A stretch of DNA of 64,000 nt, from assembly GCA_025917655.1 (NCBI GenBank), contig CP084610.1:1922001-1986000 (forward strand), read 5' to 3'. Under the pieces are notes generated by a model that made no database searches, was not told the origin of the DNA, and saw only the letters and a program-made list of their open reading frames with translations. This DNA is from Chlorella sorokiniana. Its lineage: Eukaryota > Chlorophyta > Trebouxiophyceae > Chlorellales > Chlorellaceae. Position 1 is the first letter of the stretch. Each line of letters begins with the position of its first letter. Both the position numbers and the translations under genes were made by a program. This document shows positions 37,450 to 49,866 of this stretch, piece after piece.

Positions 37450-38138
37450 GCCGGCATGCGGGGCTGCAGGTGAGGGTGCAGTAGGTGGCGTATTGTGGGG
37501 AGGAGGCGGCACCGCCAGGGCTGGCTTCCGGGTTTCCACGACTGCCATGGCCGCCAAGGGCGCCTTCTGCTGCCCTCGGTCCGGGTTAATGGCTCCTGGA
37601 GAGAGCCGCTGCAGACACTGTGGGCTCCGCTAGGCCTGGGAGGACCCGGCTGCCTTTGGCGTGAAAGTTGTTCTCCCAGGGCGTCGCGTTGGATTTTAGG
37701 ATATGTGCCTGATGTACTCACCTTGTTGACCCTTGCAGCACTCTTGCGGCGTTCCTTCAGCTGGCAGTGAGGCGCGGCACTGCTCCTAAGCCGGCACAGC
37801 ACCCGCAGTCCCTGATGGGTTCGACCTCGATGCAACGACCAATCAGGCGCCGGCAGACCCCGTACGGGGACTGCGCAGCGGGCAGGAAGAATACCAGCGG
37901 GGGGCAGTTTGCCTGCACGCACAAACCAGAAAAGCTGCTAAACCGGGACCGGAAGGCCTGAAATTCAAAACCAGCGTGCAGCTGGGAGAAGCCTGCCACC
38001 GGGTAGAAGAGTTTGCCAAGGGTTCTTCAAGAAAGCGCGATGGCGATTGCGTGCTCGTCAAGCGGGGCTGAAAGATTCCCCGATCGTTTCAATGCATGTC
38101 AGGAGGGCAGGAGCTGGCCTCTGGCGGCACAGATCAAC
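37450..38138. promoter_or_regulatory. Divergent region between the secreted-protein gene and golgin-84
   Basis: 689 bases between two outward-facing starts. Part of it (37722-37999, minus) reads as a Cys-rich peptide with NCPPLVFFLPAAQSPYG and CRRLIGRCIEVEPIRDCGCC and ends in a good GTGAGT donor, so it may be an upstream exon instead of promoter. Confidence 0.4.
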
Positions 38139-41100
38139 ATGAACGCGGGGTGGCTTCAAGACAGGCTGAAAAAAGCAGAGGAGCTGCTTCATGCCGTGGA
38201 TCGAACGGCCAAAGCAGTGTCCACCGAGATAGGCGTCAAAAAAGCTGCAGGCAAAATCCAGCAGCAACCAACCCTTCCTTGACATGCTCTGCTGCACGCT
38301 GCCGCCCGCTCATTCGACCTTGGATGTTGTGCAGACGACGCTGACCGCGGAGCGACAGCCGAGAGCCGCACCCCTTCAGCGGCGCACCAGCCGAGCAGCA
38401 GCGGCTCGGCGGCCGGGCCGCCCAGGCGGACTGCTGCCCGGGGTTCCAGCGTCGGCGGCGGAAGCGGCAGCAGCAAGGGCAGTAGGGATGCGGCAGCTGC
38501 TGTAGCCGCTGCGTTGGCAGCCGCTGAGCAGGCCGCCGCGGCTCGGGCAGCGGGCGGCGCCGCCGCCGCCGAGATAGCATCTGCGCAGCCAGAGGCTGCA
38601 CAGCCGCCAGCCCCTGAATCAGGGTATGAGCAGCCCCAGGCAGCAGCAGGCGAGCCTGACCGGGGACCGGTCGAGGTTGGACCTGTGGCAGGGACGGCAC
38701 CTGCTGGGTTGCCCGCTCAGCGGCTGGGCAGCCCAGGTGCTGGCCCCGCCTCCGCCGCTCGTGAGGATGGCCCTCCCGGCGGGCAGCAGCCGCAGGCCGA
38801 GCCCACCAGCGCTGCAGTCAGCGTGCCCGAGCCAGACGCCCCTGCCGGTGCTGCAGAGCCCGTCGCCGCTGGCCGCGGAGGCGCTCCTGGCGACGCAGGC
38901 TCCCAGGCCGCCGGCTTGACAGGGGAGGAAGGGGCGTGGCAGGAAGGGCAGCAGCAGCATGAGGTTGAGGAGAAAGGTGGGGGGCTGAGGATGCAGCCCA
39001 GGGCGAAGCGCAAGGGGATGAGGCGCCGGCAGCAGCTGCGGCGGCGGCTGCGGCGGCGGCAGGGGACGGCGGCGCCACGTCAGCGCAGCGCGAGGCCCGC
39101 CTGCTCAAGATGGTGGAGCAGCTGAAGCGGCGGCTGGAGCAGCTGAAGACGGGTGAGGGCGCGCTGACAGCGCCAGCTTGCTGCTCGCTTTGGGGCATGT
39201 GCGCCGCCGCCGGCTGGCGCTGCTCGGCAGTTCTGTTGCCTTTGGGCCCTCCGCTGCCCTCCTCACTGCCTGCCCCCCTAGCTGCCCTCCGTCTCGCCCT
39301 GGCTGCTCACCTTACCAAACGCACTGTCTGTACCGCTGCACCGTACCTCAGAGAACGTGCAGCTGGAGGAGATGCTGGGACACGCGGACGCCGCGGCAAA
39401 GGGCGGCTCCGGAGAGATCTCTCGCTTGGAGGATGAGCTGGCGCGCGCCCAAGCCGCCCGCATCTCAGCAGAGGCAGCCACGGCGCAGGCGCTGGCCGCC
39501 AAGACCGCGGGTGCGGCGGCAGCGAGGGAGAGGGGGCACCGGCTGCGGGAGAGGGCTGACTGGGGGCAGGAGGGTCGCGTTTTGGGTCCGCGGCTGCTGG
39601 GGCCGCCGCTGTGTTGCACATGGCGTGCCCGTGCCTTGCAAAAGCGCACTCCCCTGCCTCTCCCACTGTACCCGGCTGCGGGCCCAGAACGCCCACTGCC
39701 CCTGCCCTCTTCCTTTCATCGTCCACCTCGCCCTCCCGTCCTCCGCCCCGCTTCGCTGTTAACTGCAGAGGCCTCAGGGCTGCGCCAGCAGCTGGATGCC
39801 GCCAGCACACGCGCCCAGCTGGCGGAGGAGCGGCTCGCTGAGCTGGCGGCCGCCAACGAGCAGTTCTTGGAAGAGCGCAAGGCGAGCCGCGGCTGCCGCG
39901 CAGCTTCCCCGCCGCCCCCTCCTGCTGCCCCAGCTGCTTGCGCAGGCTGGCGGCAGCTTCCATCCGGCAGTGTAGGTCAGCACGCCTGCGGCCCGCTTGC
40001 GCCGCTGTGTGACCCGCTTTCTTTCTTTCTCCGCTCCTGCCGGGCAGGCCAGCGAGGGCCAGCTGCTGGCGGCGCTGCGGCGGGAGGTGGAGGGGGTGGA
40101 GCAGCGGCTGGAGCAGGAGCGGGCGGCGCACACCGCCACGCGCAAGGCCTCGGGTGGGTGTCTCGTCCGCGTCTGCCTCCTCACGTTGCTGCAAGATTTC
40201 TTCAAGCTGGGGCGCTTCCCTCAGTGTGCTGGGCATGCAGCGTGTCGTGCTGTGTGGCAGTACAAGCAGCAGGCAGGCAGCCGCTCTTTTTAGGGATGCG
40301 TTGCTGCATCCTGGTGACTCATCTCCCTCTCCTCCTCCAAAAACAAACAATTATCCATCCACCACCCGCTCACAATTCGACACACTTGTTGCCTGCCCGC
40401 CGCAGCCGCCCGCGAGCAGCAGCAGGACGCCGCGCTGGCGGAGTCATCCTCCAGCCTGGCGGCCATGCAGCGGTCGCTAGAGGAGCGGGGGGCGCGCCTG
40501 GCGGCTGCGGAGGAGCGGTGCTATGCATTGGAGGGCGAGGTGGAGGGGCTGGGGCAGCGCCTGGCGGCGGCGGGTGAGGCGCAGGGAGGGAGGGGCTGCG
40601 TGGTTTTAGTGATGCGCCGAGCTGCTGCGGAGCGCATCTGAGAACTCGACTTCTCCCTCCTGGCCCGCCCCACCCCTCCATCACAGAAGCGCGGCTGCAG
40701 CACCAGGCCGAGGCAGCGGCGGCCAGCAGCAGCGAGTTTCTGCAGCAGCGGGTGGCCGAGCTGGAGGAACAGCTACGGTGCGTGAACAGGGTGCAGCAGC
40801 AAGCTTGTGGGGGCGGAGGCGGCAGGTTTTTTCTGCTTGTGCCCTGCAGGGGTGAGAATATGTCAGTGTGATGGGTGGGGCGCAGCAGAGGCAGGCAAGG
40901 CCGTGTGGTGCAGCGGTGTTATGCACCCAGCACTAAGCTGTGCCTCTCCACTCCACTCCACCCCACAATCACACCCCCAACTTTGATTCACACCCACCGA
41001 CCCACCCCACCCCCTGACAAACGAATCGTGGAGCCCTGCCGCCACCAATGCTTCTCACTCTCCTCTTCCCCCCCAACCTGTTGCGCACTACTGTTACGCA

Positions 41101-42779
41101 GGTCGGCGCAGATTGGGCAGCAGCAGTCGGAGCAGGCACGCAGCCGGGCCGAGGAGGAGGCTGTCGCTCTGCGGGCGGGTGGGTGCCTGCGCTGGGCTGG
41201 GCCAAGGCAGCCGTCGTTCGGGATGGGTGGGCAGGCGCAGCTGCTGTGTGTGTTCTTGGGTGCCGGCAGGCCAAAGGTTCTGCGGTTTTTGTTGTCGGTG
41301 CGCAGAGGCGGCGACGCTGAAGCGCCAGCTGGCGGATGCGCACAGCGCGGACAGCGGGGACCTGCAGCGCCGCCTGAAGGACGTCACCGACATGCTGTAC
41401 CTGAAGCAGACGCAGGTGGGGCGCCCCCTTCAGTGTTCGAAATATTTGGAAGTCTTCATTGGTTTTTAATTGGCAACAGCTCAAGTTCAGAGGCGTGCCT
41501 GAAGCAGGCGCAGGCGGCGGTTTAGCTCCTGACGTTGTTTGTTTTGCGGGTTTCCAACATTAACGGAAACATTCAAAACTGAAACAGCTGTCCCAGAACC
41601 CATGTTGCCGCTTTTCAGGCAGTCTAGCTGCCCCTCGCGTCCAACCCCATTCGAACACCTGCTCCCGGCCCACCCGTCCCCGCAGCTGGAGCGCCTGGCG
41701 GCGGACAAGGCGGCGCAGCAGCTGGCGCTGGAACGGGACCTGGCTCAGGCGCGCAGCGAGGCGCAGCAGGTGGGTGCCGGCTGGCTGGGGCGGCGTAATG
41801 CGTTGGAGATATGCGCCTCCCAGGGCCCCTTTTGTACCGCTGCTGTACCGCCTGCGTGCACCGCGCAGATCAAGCGGCGCGCCACGCTGGACCGCTCCTT
41901 GTCGGCGGCCGACGAGGCGATTGTACCCATGGAGCGGCTGGGGGAGTCGTATGCGCGGTGGGTGGCGGATGATGTGTGTGGTTGATCTGCGCAGGGGCGC
42001 GCGGTGCAGGCTACTGTTGTTGCGGGGGAAAGGCGCAAGGCTGGCGCCGTTGCGGCTGGGCAGCATGGGCAGCCGAAGTCATTCGGCCGGCTGCTGCCAG
42101 CACGGGCTGCACCGTTCTGCTGCGATTCTCCTCCTACTGCGCCTTCCAGACGCTGCCAGTCCGTGGCACCACACCTCCCAGCCCCCGCTTATTTCCACCC
42201 ACCTTCATCCACCCTCCCCGCCCCTGCGCCAGGCTGGCCAACAACGACCGCGTGGGGGCGCCGTCAAGGCGGGGGCGCAGTTCATCGACCAGACAGCCAA
42301 CCAGGTGGGCGCCCCCTGCGGCCAGCTGCGGTGCTGGGGGCCTGGCAGCGGGCACGCCGCTGCAGAGCACCTACATTCCTCTGCCGTTACAGCCCCCTGC
42401 CACCAGTGCTGGGAGCACTCACCCTTCCAGCTGAGCCGCGCATCGTCAGCAACCGCGTGTCTCTTAGCCTCCTTCCGTCGCTCTGCACGTTCCCACCCTG
42501 GAACACCCACACATGCACACACGCCACTAGCGGCACCCCTCCTCCCCCCGTCCTTCGCTCTGAAGATCTTCCTCCAAAACACACACACTTTCCCCACCCC
42601 ACCCCCTTGCGCCGCAGATGGTGCGCATCCTACGGCAGTACCCGCTGGGCCGCCTGGCCGTCTTTGCCTACGTGCTCGGCCTCCACCTCTTCATCTACAT
42701 CCTGCTGCACCGCCTGCAGCACAAGGCCTTCCGGTCTGAAGCGGCGGCGGATGCGCTGCGCCGCGATGGCCGCATTTAG
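38139..42779 (+). CDS. Golgin-84, Golgi-anchored coiled-coil tether
   Basis: Membrane-anchored Golgi tether. Exons: 38139-38232, 38335-39152, 39352-39510, 39769-39881, 40048-40153, 40406-40573, 40687-40777, 41102-41178, 41306-41415, 41686-41769, 41869-41957, 42233-42304, 42618-42779. The N terminus WLQDRLKKAEELLHAVDRTA is the typical golgin-84 opening; a low-complexity Ala/Pro/Gln region (exon 2) leads into about 350 residues of coiled coil (for example LKRRLEQLK, LTDML-like DVTDMLYLKQTQLERL). The C terminus has the conserved tail-anchor block IDQTANQ, LRQYPLGRLAVFAYVLGLHL and a helix to RRDGRI. Frame breaks near 38987 and 42270 fit single lost bases. Two introns are read as GC-AG: after 38232 (ATAG|GCGTCA) and after 39881 (CAAG|GCGAGC). 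Confidence 0.9.
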
Positions 42780-44041
42780 GCTCGCACTCCGCGATGATGC
42801 GCACACCTCCTTTGCTGTTCGCCTGTGCAGCCCTTTGTGAAAGCGTGCGCAGTCGCTCGGCACAGGTTGCACGGTTTGAAAGGCTGGGCGGATGTGCTGC
42901 AGAGGCTGCATCACTCGGTTCGGCCTGGTCTCCCCCAAACTCGTTCGCCAGGCCCACAGCGCATTCGAGATCCTGCAAGTTTCGTGTTGCAGGCAGAGCA
43001 GCCGCCCGCTCTCCTGCAGTGCAGCAGCTGCAGCTGCGTCTCCGCCTGGGAGTGGTATGTGGCGGAGGAGGAGGGTGGCGCCCGGCCGCTGCCGCCTCTC
43101 GGCTCGCGTGAGCCATGCTGCCTGCAGCCTCTGCGGCAGGCGCCCCACCAATGCTAGTGCCTGCTGCAAGACATCCCCTTTCTGCTGCCGTCCCCTCAGT
43201 GGGGCAATGAGACTGCCGCTGTGTGCTGGGAGCAGCAGCCGCGCCCGGCACGTGATGTGCGCTGCCAGGGGGCGGTTGCTTCGCAGGTGGGGCCAAGATG
43301 TGGGTTTCTATCCATTTAGTCTTTGTGCTCGTCTGTGGCTTTGTTGACGTTATGAAGTTGTAATAAAACCACACATTGAGGGGCTGAAGTGGTTTGCAGC
43401 CGCGGCAACGCGCTGCGGACAGCCTGCTTCACTTTGCCAGGTAGAGTTCAGCATGATTCTTAGACTATCAGCATGGGTTTTAAGAACTAAACTGCTGGGA
43501 CAGTAAGCTTGGTTTCGCAAGGCCCACCAGCTCCTGTGGGCCACCCCGCCAGCCGCTCCCGTCAGGCAGGACAACGCACCCAAGTACTGCCCACCCTCGG
43601 GTCCTGCGGAATGGGGCTATTTTGCGCTCACACAGTCTGTGCCCGGCGATTTATAACTTAAGAACTCCAGCAGCGGGGTTACAGCCCCCGTCGTTTGAAC
43701 CCACGGCTGTCGAGACTTTGCAGCGAGCGCAAACTGAAGGAGGACAACTCAACTGGATTTTGGGCGTGTTAATCACACTTGAAGTCGCCGTTAGGCAGCA
43801 GAGGTGAGCGTTTGCGCGCCATCATGACAGGACTACCGCCCCGCTCTTACTGCCCGCTGGAGGGTCCCAGCACCCCGGCAACAGCATTTCAAGAGGCGGG
43901 GAAGAGCAGCGGCGGGGATGCCACGCAAGCAGGCCGTGCCGCCGCCGCCGGCTGCTGGCTGCTGGACCCCGCACCAGCAGGGGCCTCACCGGGCCAGCCC
44001 CTTGCTTGCCCCCCATACCTTTTTGCATTTTTGCAGACACA
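42780..44041 (+). other. Golgin-84 3' UTR and 5' region of the Alfin-like gene
   Basis: The golgin transcript probably runs about 580 bases to TGTAATAAA at 43359-43367. After that comes the Alfin-like gene's upstream region; a TGCAG just five bases before its ATG suggests a 5' UTR intron. No other gene supported. Confidence 0.45.
43359..43367 (+). terminator. Poly(A) signal TGTAATAAA, golgin-84
   Basis: Overlapping green-algal TGTAA and canonical AATAAA in an AT-rich pocket about 580 bases after the golgin-84 stop. Confidence 0.65.
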
Positions 44042-45654
44042 ATGAGCGGCGCCATGCGCACTGTTGACGACGTCTTTGCCGACTTTGTTGGCCGGCGGCG
44101 GGGCCTTGTCAAGGCTCTCACGACAGAGGTAAGGGAGTGCCCCCCCAAAAATTTTCCTTTGCCGACCCAGGCGGTCGGTTGGGTCGGCGGTGCTCACCTC
44201 CCGGGAGTGGCTATGGCAGCTTTGGCGAAGCAGCCACATCGCCGCCACACAGGCTTGGATAACCTTTCTCGTCCTGGTTACCCTCCCCAGCACGACGCCC
44301 CCCGCCGCCTCAACCCTCCCTGCCTGCCTCCCTCACCCACTCGCCACCCGCCCGCAGGTGGACCAGCTGTGGGAGCAGTGCGACCCCTCCAAGGAGAACC
44401 TCTGCCTCTACGGCTACAGCGACGGCACGTGGGAGGTGAACGCGCCCGTGGAGGAGGTGCCCCCGAGCTGCCAGAGCCCACGCTGGGCATCAACTTTGCC
44501 CGAGACGGTGAGCCTCGGCCCCCCCCCCCCCTCCTCACCCACCCTTCTGCCCCTTCTGTCGTGCACGTGATCCCCCTGCGTGTGTGCTCTGCCTCTTCTC
44601 GTCTCCGCTGCTCGGCATTGTAGGGCATGTTTGGTTGGGAGCAGCTTTCACGTTCCTGCTTGTTTGGCAAAGCGGGGTTGCGCCGCACCCAGCCGCTGCC
44701 CGGCCGCCTTCCCCTCTCGCCCCCGCCACGCTGACCCCGTCGCCGCCGCGGCCCTGTGCAGGCATGAAGCGCCAGGAGTGGCTGTCGCTGGTGGCGGTGC
44801 ACGCCGACTGCTGGCTCATGGCCACCACCTTCTACAACGCCGCGAAGCTGGACCAGAAGGGCGGCAGCGCCTGTTTGACGAGATCAACTCGATGCCCACC
44901 GTGTTTGAGATGGTGTCGGGCCGCGCAGCGGGCCGCCCGGGAGTGGAAGTCGCGGAGCTGGTTGCCAAGCGCGTGGTGAGCGGCGGCGGCGGGATGGGAT
45001 GGGGATGGTGTGTGTGCGTGTGTGTGTGTGTGGTGTGTTTGTGTAGGTGGGCAGGTGGGCGTGATGGGTTCAAGCAGCCCCGCTGGACCGGCCCTGGTAT
45101 GGACTGGGGGCCCCGCCTCAGGCTTTCAGCTCATACGCTGCCTGCTGCATTGGAGCCGCACGCTGCCAGCGGGGTGTCAGAGGCGGCTCGGCTGACGCCC
45201 TCCGGCCCCTGGGCTGCTGCCGCCTGCCTGCCAGCTGGAGGACGACCTGCTGGAGGAGGAGGAAGAGGAGGAGGCGCCCGAGGGCGAGGGCGACCCCTGC
45301 CCCAACTGCGGAGCGACCTACCGGTGAGGGCCGCGCCGCGCCGCCGCCGCCCCCGCACCGCAGCACCCGGCGTGCTGTCGGCCGGCCTCCTATTGGGGGC
45401 GGGCCGCTTGGGGGGCCTGTCGAGGCTCAACGTCTGGGATGCCAGAGGTTGTTCTGTGTGCGGCGCGTCGAGCGTGCTCTGCACCCACCCCGGCCTCGCC
45501 TGCCCGCCTGCTTTCTTCCCCCTCTGCCTCGCAGCGCCGGGAGTTCTGGATCCAGTGTGACGTCTGCGACCGCTGGTTTGACGGCCAGTGCGTGGGCATG
45601 ACCGCCAAGCTGGCGGAGCAGCAGCCGCAGTGGAAGTGCCCGCTGTGCCCTTGA
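44042..45654 (+). CDS. AL: Alfin-like PHD-finger protein with an altered zinc ligand
   Basis: Nuclear reader of methylated histone H3. Five exons: 44042-44128, 44358-44507, 44762-44975, 45235-45323, 45535-45654; about 220 residues. Alfin domain: [96 protein letters not shown]. An acidic linker ([19 protein letters not shown]) precedes the PHD finger: [29 protein letters not shown]. In this C4HC3 finger the usual His of WFHGxC is Asp (codon GAC). The aromatic cage Trp is kept. Frame breaks near 44462, 44862 and 45538 fit single lost bases; the His/Asp difference is a substitution, not a frame effect. Confidence 0.92.
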
Positions 45655-46126
45655 GCGCTGCTGGGGGGAGAGCCACGTGCCGCCGCCGACGCTGCCGACC
45701 GCTGCCTGGCGGGCTGCTCTTCGTCCCTTGGCCGCTGACGTTGCGAGCGATCCGCGAGCCCCTCTTAGCGACTGCTCCGCCCCCTGCAAGCGGGGCGCGC
45801 GTTTTGACGCATCACCCTGACTCCCGGCTGCCGCCCACACCCGACCGCATCCATTGACCACATCACCGCTGCCTGCTGTACTCCCTCCTTGCCCCCTTGT
45901 TTGCGCTTTTCTTCTCCTCTGCTCGTGTGCTTGGCAGTGACAGCCGCCAGACCAGGTGCAATATTGCCAAGACCTGAAGCGAGAGAATGAGGGGCAGGCA
46001 CAGCGGGCAGCGCATGGCGCAGCGTAGTGAGGCCTCATGAGGCGGGCCTGGGGGCCGCCTGCGGGCATCATTTCCTCCAACGTCACCTGTGTCTCGATTG
46101 CATCGTCTGCAGTCCTTGTGGGGAGC
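45655..46126. other. Alfin-like 3' UTR and CGI121 upstream region
   Basis: 472 bases between two genes in tandem. An in-frame ATG at 46037 could extend CGI121 by 30 residues but adds no conserved sequence. No TGTAA found. Confidence 0.4.
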
Positions 46127-47160
46127 ATGGCGGAGTGTATGCAGCGATTAGAGTTTGAGGACTTCCCGGGCCGCTCATTGACGGTGATGCTGTTCAAAGA
46201 CGTCACCAACAGCAAGTGAGCAGTGCATGCAGACCGCGCTCGCCGGCGTTGCGTGCGCCACGCTGCCCGCCTGCCGCTGCTGCCCGCTGCCGCTGCCAGC
46301 TGCCATGGCAGTCTTCCGCCATGTGCTGCGCACGGGCGCTTTCTGGTTGCAGGGAGCTGCGGGAGATGGTGGCATCTGGATCTCTGCAGCCCGAGTGCAG
46401 CCTGGCCAATGCCAGCCTCATCCCCGACCTGTTTGTGTTCCACATGGCGGCGCACAAGGCGCTGGTGGCGGCGACGCGCAGCGCACTCAAAACCCGCACG
46501 CTGCATGCGGAGCTGGTGTTCAACCTCTCAGGCTCCAAACACGTGAGTCTGTGCAGCCACGGGCTTCCTTATTTTCGCTGTGCATTCTGTGGGGTTGCTG
46601 CGCGGTTTGCCTTCCTGCTTGCTGCCGCTGCAGCCGCCAAGCAGCAGCCCAGGGCACCTCCTGCCGCCGCGCCGCCCCCGCCCCACAGTGTGTCTTTGTT
46701 TGCGAATGTGCTGTCCCTCGCAGATAGCCCAAACCTTGGACCGCCACGGCATCAACGCCGAGTGCCGGCACGTGCTGGCTGCGCGGTTTGACGCGACGCC
46801 CGACGACGTCGCAGCACTGCAGCGGGTGGTGGCGGGCACACCAACGCCGCTGGCAGGTGTGTGAACGGCTTCACCCTCCCGCACGCCGCTTGCGCCTTGT
46901 GCTGCTGTGCACGCGCTGGTCTCCACACCCGCCGTGTTACCATGCATTGGGTCACCCGCCGGGCTGGCTGGGCAGGCATGCCGCCCTGCTCCTGCTGCCC
47001 CCTTCCACACAACCGCCCTTCGCTGTGCCCCCCTGCAGAGCTGCCTGCGCTGCTGGATGCTGCGCTGCTTGGAAAGTACCTGAAGGTGTCCAAGGAGGAG
47101 CTGGAGGTGGGGTCCCTGGCAGATGCGCTGCTCATGCGCATGGCGGCGCGAGACTGCTAG
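46127..47160 (+). CDS. CGI121: CGI121/TPRKB subunit of the KEOPS/EKC complex
   Basis: Subunit of the complex that makes N6-threonylcarbamoyl-adenosine at position 37 of tRNAs. Four exons, 46127-46215, 46353-46542, 46724-46856, 47039-47160, give 177 residues with no frame break, equal to the family length. Family landmarks: FPGRSLTVMLFKDVTNSKEL, then SLIPDLFVFHMAAHKALVAA, KTRTLHAELVFNLSGSKHIA, ECRHVLAARFD, and C-terminal SLADALLMRMAARDC. The start was chosen for the match to the short N terminus of TPRKB. It contacts the PRPK/Bud32 kinase in other eukaryotes. Confidence 0.95.
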
Positions 47161-47545
47161 CCTTGGCCCCGCTCGCCCTGCGCCAAGCGGCAGCGTGCGG
47201 CAGCGGCGTGCGGCGGCCGACCCAACTGGGATGCCGCGTCTCAGCTCCTGGCCGCTCGTGGGCACACGACACGGCGGGAAGCGACGCACGCGCTTGCGGC
47301 GCGGCCTGTGCCCGCCGCTGCCTTAACTGCGACCAGCATTGATCCACACCCAGCTCCAACGTATGACCCGCGCTTCTGCACCGCTCTTTTCCTCCATGCC
47401 TCCACCTTTTTCCCCCACACGTGCTCTCCGCTCCAGCTTCTTTTGCCCCAATCCAACCGCTGCTTCTCCTTCGCTTGCCTTGAGTGCTCCGTATGAGCAA
47501 CACCCGTTGGCATGTTATTGCAAACAGTCCCCCGCGGTCCGGCGG
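47161..47545. other. Convergent 3' region, CGI121 / ALG10
   Basis: 385 bases between two stop codons facing each other. No gene and no clear TGTAA on either strand. Confidence 0.4.
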
Positions 47546-49512
47546 TCACCACATGAAGCGAGCCACGGAGCCATCGGGCCAGGCAAATGGGCGGGCCAGG
47601 AACAGGTACAGCGTTGCGGCGTCGGCGGCGGCAAACAGCGCGACGATGCCGGCCAGCTGGCGGGGCCTTGGCGTGCGCATGTGCAAGAAGACCAGGAAGA
47701 AAGGGGTGGTGAAGTAGCGGGGCTCTATGAGGTGGGCAGGCACCAGCACCAGGCACGTGGCGGCAGCAAGCCCCGCCAGCCACAGCGGGCTGCGGTGGGC
47801 CAGTCGGCGGTACAGCGCCCAGCCGGAGTAGAGGTACAACGGCACGAAGGCGTACCGCGCCCAGGGCGTGCGGTTCAGTACACGGCGGTACAGGTAGAAC
47901 GTGTAGTGCCGGTTGTCGGCCAGCAGGAAGGGGTGCGCCAGCGTGCCGCGGCTCACAGCGGCGGCGGCGACCGCCACCGCGCCGCCGCCCCACGCGGCCA
48001 CCGCCGCCCGGCCGCCGCCGCGCCGCGGCAGCCAGCCGCCGCGCGGCGTCTCGCAGCGCCCGCGGGGTCCAGAACACGGGGCCAGCCAGGCGGTGCAGTA
48101 CAGCAGGCAGTACAGGGGCTGCGCCAGGTGGCGCACCGGCGCGTGGTGCTGGCGGTCGCCAACCACAACGCCGCCGTTGACCGCCACAAATGCAGCGAAC
48201 GCGGCAACCACGGCAGCCAGGGGCCACAGTTCTGAGAGCAGCTGCCGCCGTAGCCGCCAGGCGCGGGGCAGCAGAATTGAAAGATCTTCCAGCAGCTCAG
48301 GTGGGCTGCCCTCGCTCCCACCCCTGCCGTTGTCGGTGCCGCTGCTCCCGCCGCTGCTGCTGCCGCTGGCTGGCCGGCAGCCGTCGCGCTCTGGCCTCCC
48401 CCTTGCCCGCCGCCATCGCTGCTACGCGGCTTGCGAGCGCCGCCTCCCTCTGCCGAGCACCGCTGCAGCGCCGCCGTGCCCAGACAGAAGGCCACCCAGA
48501 CGGCGTTGGTTTGGCGCAGGCCCACCGCCGCAGCGCCCAGCACGGCGGCGGCGTAGGTGCGGCGTGCGTGGGCTGCCAGGTAGGCGGCCAGCGTGAAGAA
48601 GAGGGAGGGCACGTCGGTGTAGTAGAGGAAAGAGAAGAAAAAGTGGAGCGGGAACAGGAAGCAGGCGGCTGCCTGCAGCGCAGGCAGGGAGCGGGGCAGG
48701 CGCGGTGAAAAGGCTGGGCACGGCAGGCGGGACGCATAGGTGGGAATCAGTGCAGGCGGCAGGGTGGAGAGATTCGAGAGAAGCAAGATGCCTGTGCCAG
48801 CCTGGCTGCTGCCGCTGTCCCGACCCAGCTGCTGCCAGCTCACCATGAGTGCTGCCTGCACCTCGGTCCTGCCGCCGTCCAGCTGCCGCGCGGCGTGGTG
48901 AAACAGCGGAAGGCAAGCCGCCGCAAACGCCAGGCTCACGCCGCGCAGCACGGTTGTGCCGCAGGGCTGTACCGCCCGGGGACGAGGCTGGGCAGCAGGC
49001 GCTGCGCGGCGCCGACGGCGCGGGCGGCGGCGGTGCCAAAAAGGTACAGCCCGGGAAGGTCGTGATTTTGGGGTCCCACTCGCCCCAGCGCCCCTCGCAG
49101 TAGCGTTGGGTCTGGGGCACATGGAACGGCTCGTCCTGCGGGCACGGGCGCACGGCAGCAGATGCCATGTGTGAGGCTCGAGTGGCGGTGATGGGAGGAT
49201 TGGCTTGCTGTCTCCAACATGTAGGGCAGTTGAGCGGTTTCAAAACCGGGTTCGCGCGGCTTCGCCCTGACACGAGCACCAGTGCCAGCAGCAGTGCGAA
49301 AACATACACACAAGCTGTCGCAGGAACAGCTCGGAGGTCAGTAAACATCTGTTAGCTGCAACCAAGCTGATGTTGCAGCCTGGCGGCTGTGAGCAGCCGC
49401 AGCAGCACACCATGTAGGGCTCTGGGGCGTGGGCCGCAAACAGCGCCGCCACCGCCACCGCCGCGGGCAGCAACAGTGCCGCCACCAGCAACAAGGGCCT
49501 GCTGATCAGCAT
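47546..49512 (-). CDS. ALG10: ALG10, dolichyl-P-Glc alpha-1,2-glucosyltransferase
   Basis: ER membrane enzyme that adds the last glucose to the lipid-linked oligosaccharide for N-glycosylation (GT59 family). Three exons: 49512-49411 (signal anchor LLLVAALLLPAAVAVAALFA), 49135-48844 and 48672-47546. Landmarks: DEPFHVPQTQRYCEGRWGEW and DPKITTFPGLYL with the acidic luminal motif, LHFFFSFLYYTDVPSLFFTL, GLRQTNAVWVAFC, HPFLLADNRHYTFYLYRRV, FVPLYLYSGWALYRRL, LIEPRYFTTPFFLVFLHMR. Ends WPDGSVARFMW. At least four single-base frame breaks (about 49057, 48985, 48230, 48070). A low-complexity Gly/Ala loop around 48.3-48.45 kb looks lineage-specific. Confidence 0.93.
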
Positions 49513-49866
49513 CGCTTCAATGTGATGTGTTTCGGGGGATTGCAGAGGGCCTGGTGCAGAGAGCCAGTAGAACAGTCAGGAAGTCATCACCGAGAGCATC
49601 CCATCTTTCGAGAACGTGACGGCTCCTCAGCATGCCGAGATGAGCGATCAAGACATTGAAATTACGCAAGCATTGAGAAGAGGCCATCAAAGGTCTGTTG
49701 CTCACCTGGACACTTACCTGGCAATCATCGGCGCACATGCAGAGACCGTTTGCTTCTTTCACAAACTTCATACAGCCAAGCTTGTGACACGGGGTGGGCA
49801 CACCTTCGACGTCGATCGTTCTGGCCCAACCCCAAGACGCCTTCGGTGTGCAGCGTGCCTGTCGCC
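49513..49866. promoter_or_regulatory. Divergent region, ALG10 / ZNF830-like
   Basis: 354 bases, AT-richer. An open frame from ATG 49639 (MSDQDIEITQALRRGHQ) crosses it, but it does not resemble the downstream family and may be chance. Confidence 0.4.

Noticed and set aside
43670-43720. Stretch resembling a tRNA T-arm (GGTT...GTTTGAACCC)
   Set aside because: No matching D arm, anticodon arm or acceptor stem can be drawn around it.
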